From positions 37,777-42,862 of the forward strand of contig JAAVHM010000032.1 of the NCBI GenBank assembly GCA_014799675.1: a stretch of DNA of 5,086 nt, given 5' to 3'. The notes beneath the pieces were generated by a model that searched no databases, was not told the DNA's origin, and saw only the letters and a list, made by a program, of their open reading frames with translations. The translations under genes and the position numbers were made by a program. Positions 5,054-5,086 of this stretch are shown here, piece after piece (position 1 is the first letter of the stretch; each line of letters begins with the position of its first letter). Source of the stretch: Ruminococcus sp. (GTDB lineage: Bacteria; Bacillota; Clostridia; Oscillospirales; Ruminococcaceae).

Positions 5054-5086
5054 ATATATGTTTGATATTTTTCAGACAATCGCTTA

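Overview
The window looks like chromosomal DNA from a Gram-positive anaerobe of the Bacillota, most likely class Clostridia (Ruminococcaceae/Oscillospiraceae-like). The reasons are strong GGAGG-type ribosome sites, consensus sigma-A promoters, AT-rich intergenic DNA beside more balanced coding DNA, and gene families common in that group. The taxonomic call is inference; there is no marker gene here.

Layout from left to right. A complete tRNA-Arg (anticodon CCT) lies at 10-84 on the minus strand with its own promoter. A 206-bp intergenic stretch follows, carrying a rightward promoter (187-216) studded with GAAC-N4-GTT-like sites that resemble Gram-positive LexA (SOS) operators. The best of these sits exactly between the -35 and -10 boxes. 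Four plus-strand genes follow as a likely operon: a RidA/YjgF-family protein (291-650), a nucleotide-kinase-like P-loop protein with a shortened Walker A (686-1336), a radical SAM protein of the 'putative DNA modification/repair' family with a helix-hairpin-helix region (1375-2709), and its obligate partner, a 'probable DNA metabolism' DUF4130-type protein that overlaps it by 22 bp (2688-3491).

A hairpin at 3495-3520 separates this operon from a convergent minus-strand gene (3526-4926). That gene encodes a two-pass membrane protein with an extracytoplasmic domain, a Pro/Lys-rich linker and a cytoplasmic tail of 31-residue tandem repeats. Its promoter is flanked by a perfect 10-bp inverted repeat. 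Back-to-back with it, a perfect sigma-A consensus promoter (5025-5053) fires rightward out of the window.

The most interesting unit is the radical SAM/partner pair. The pair is widespread but, as far as I know, biochemically uncharacterised, and some relatives are fused to a uracil-DNA-glycosylase-like domain. Three independent hints tie this copy to DNA repair: the helix-hairpin-helix, a C-terminal QLSFF that resembles the beta sliding clamp-binding peptide, and the LexA-like sites at the operon promoter. RidA and the kinase-like protein may be passengers or may work on nucleotides or reactive intermediates; the sequence does not decide this.
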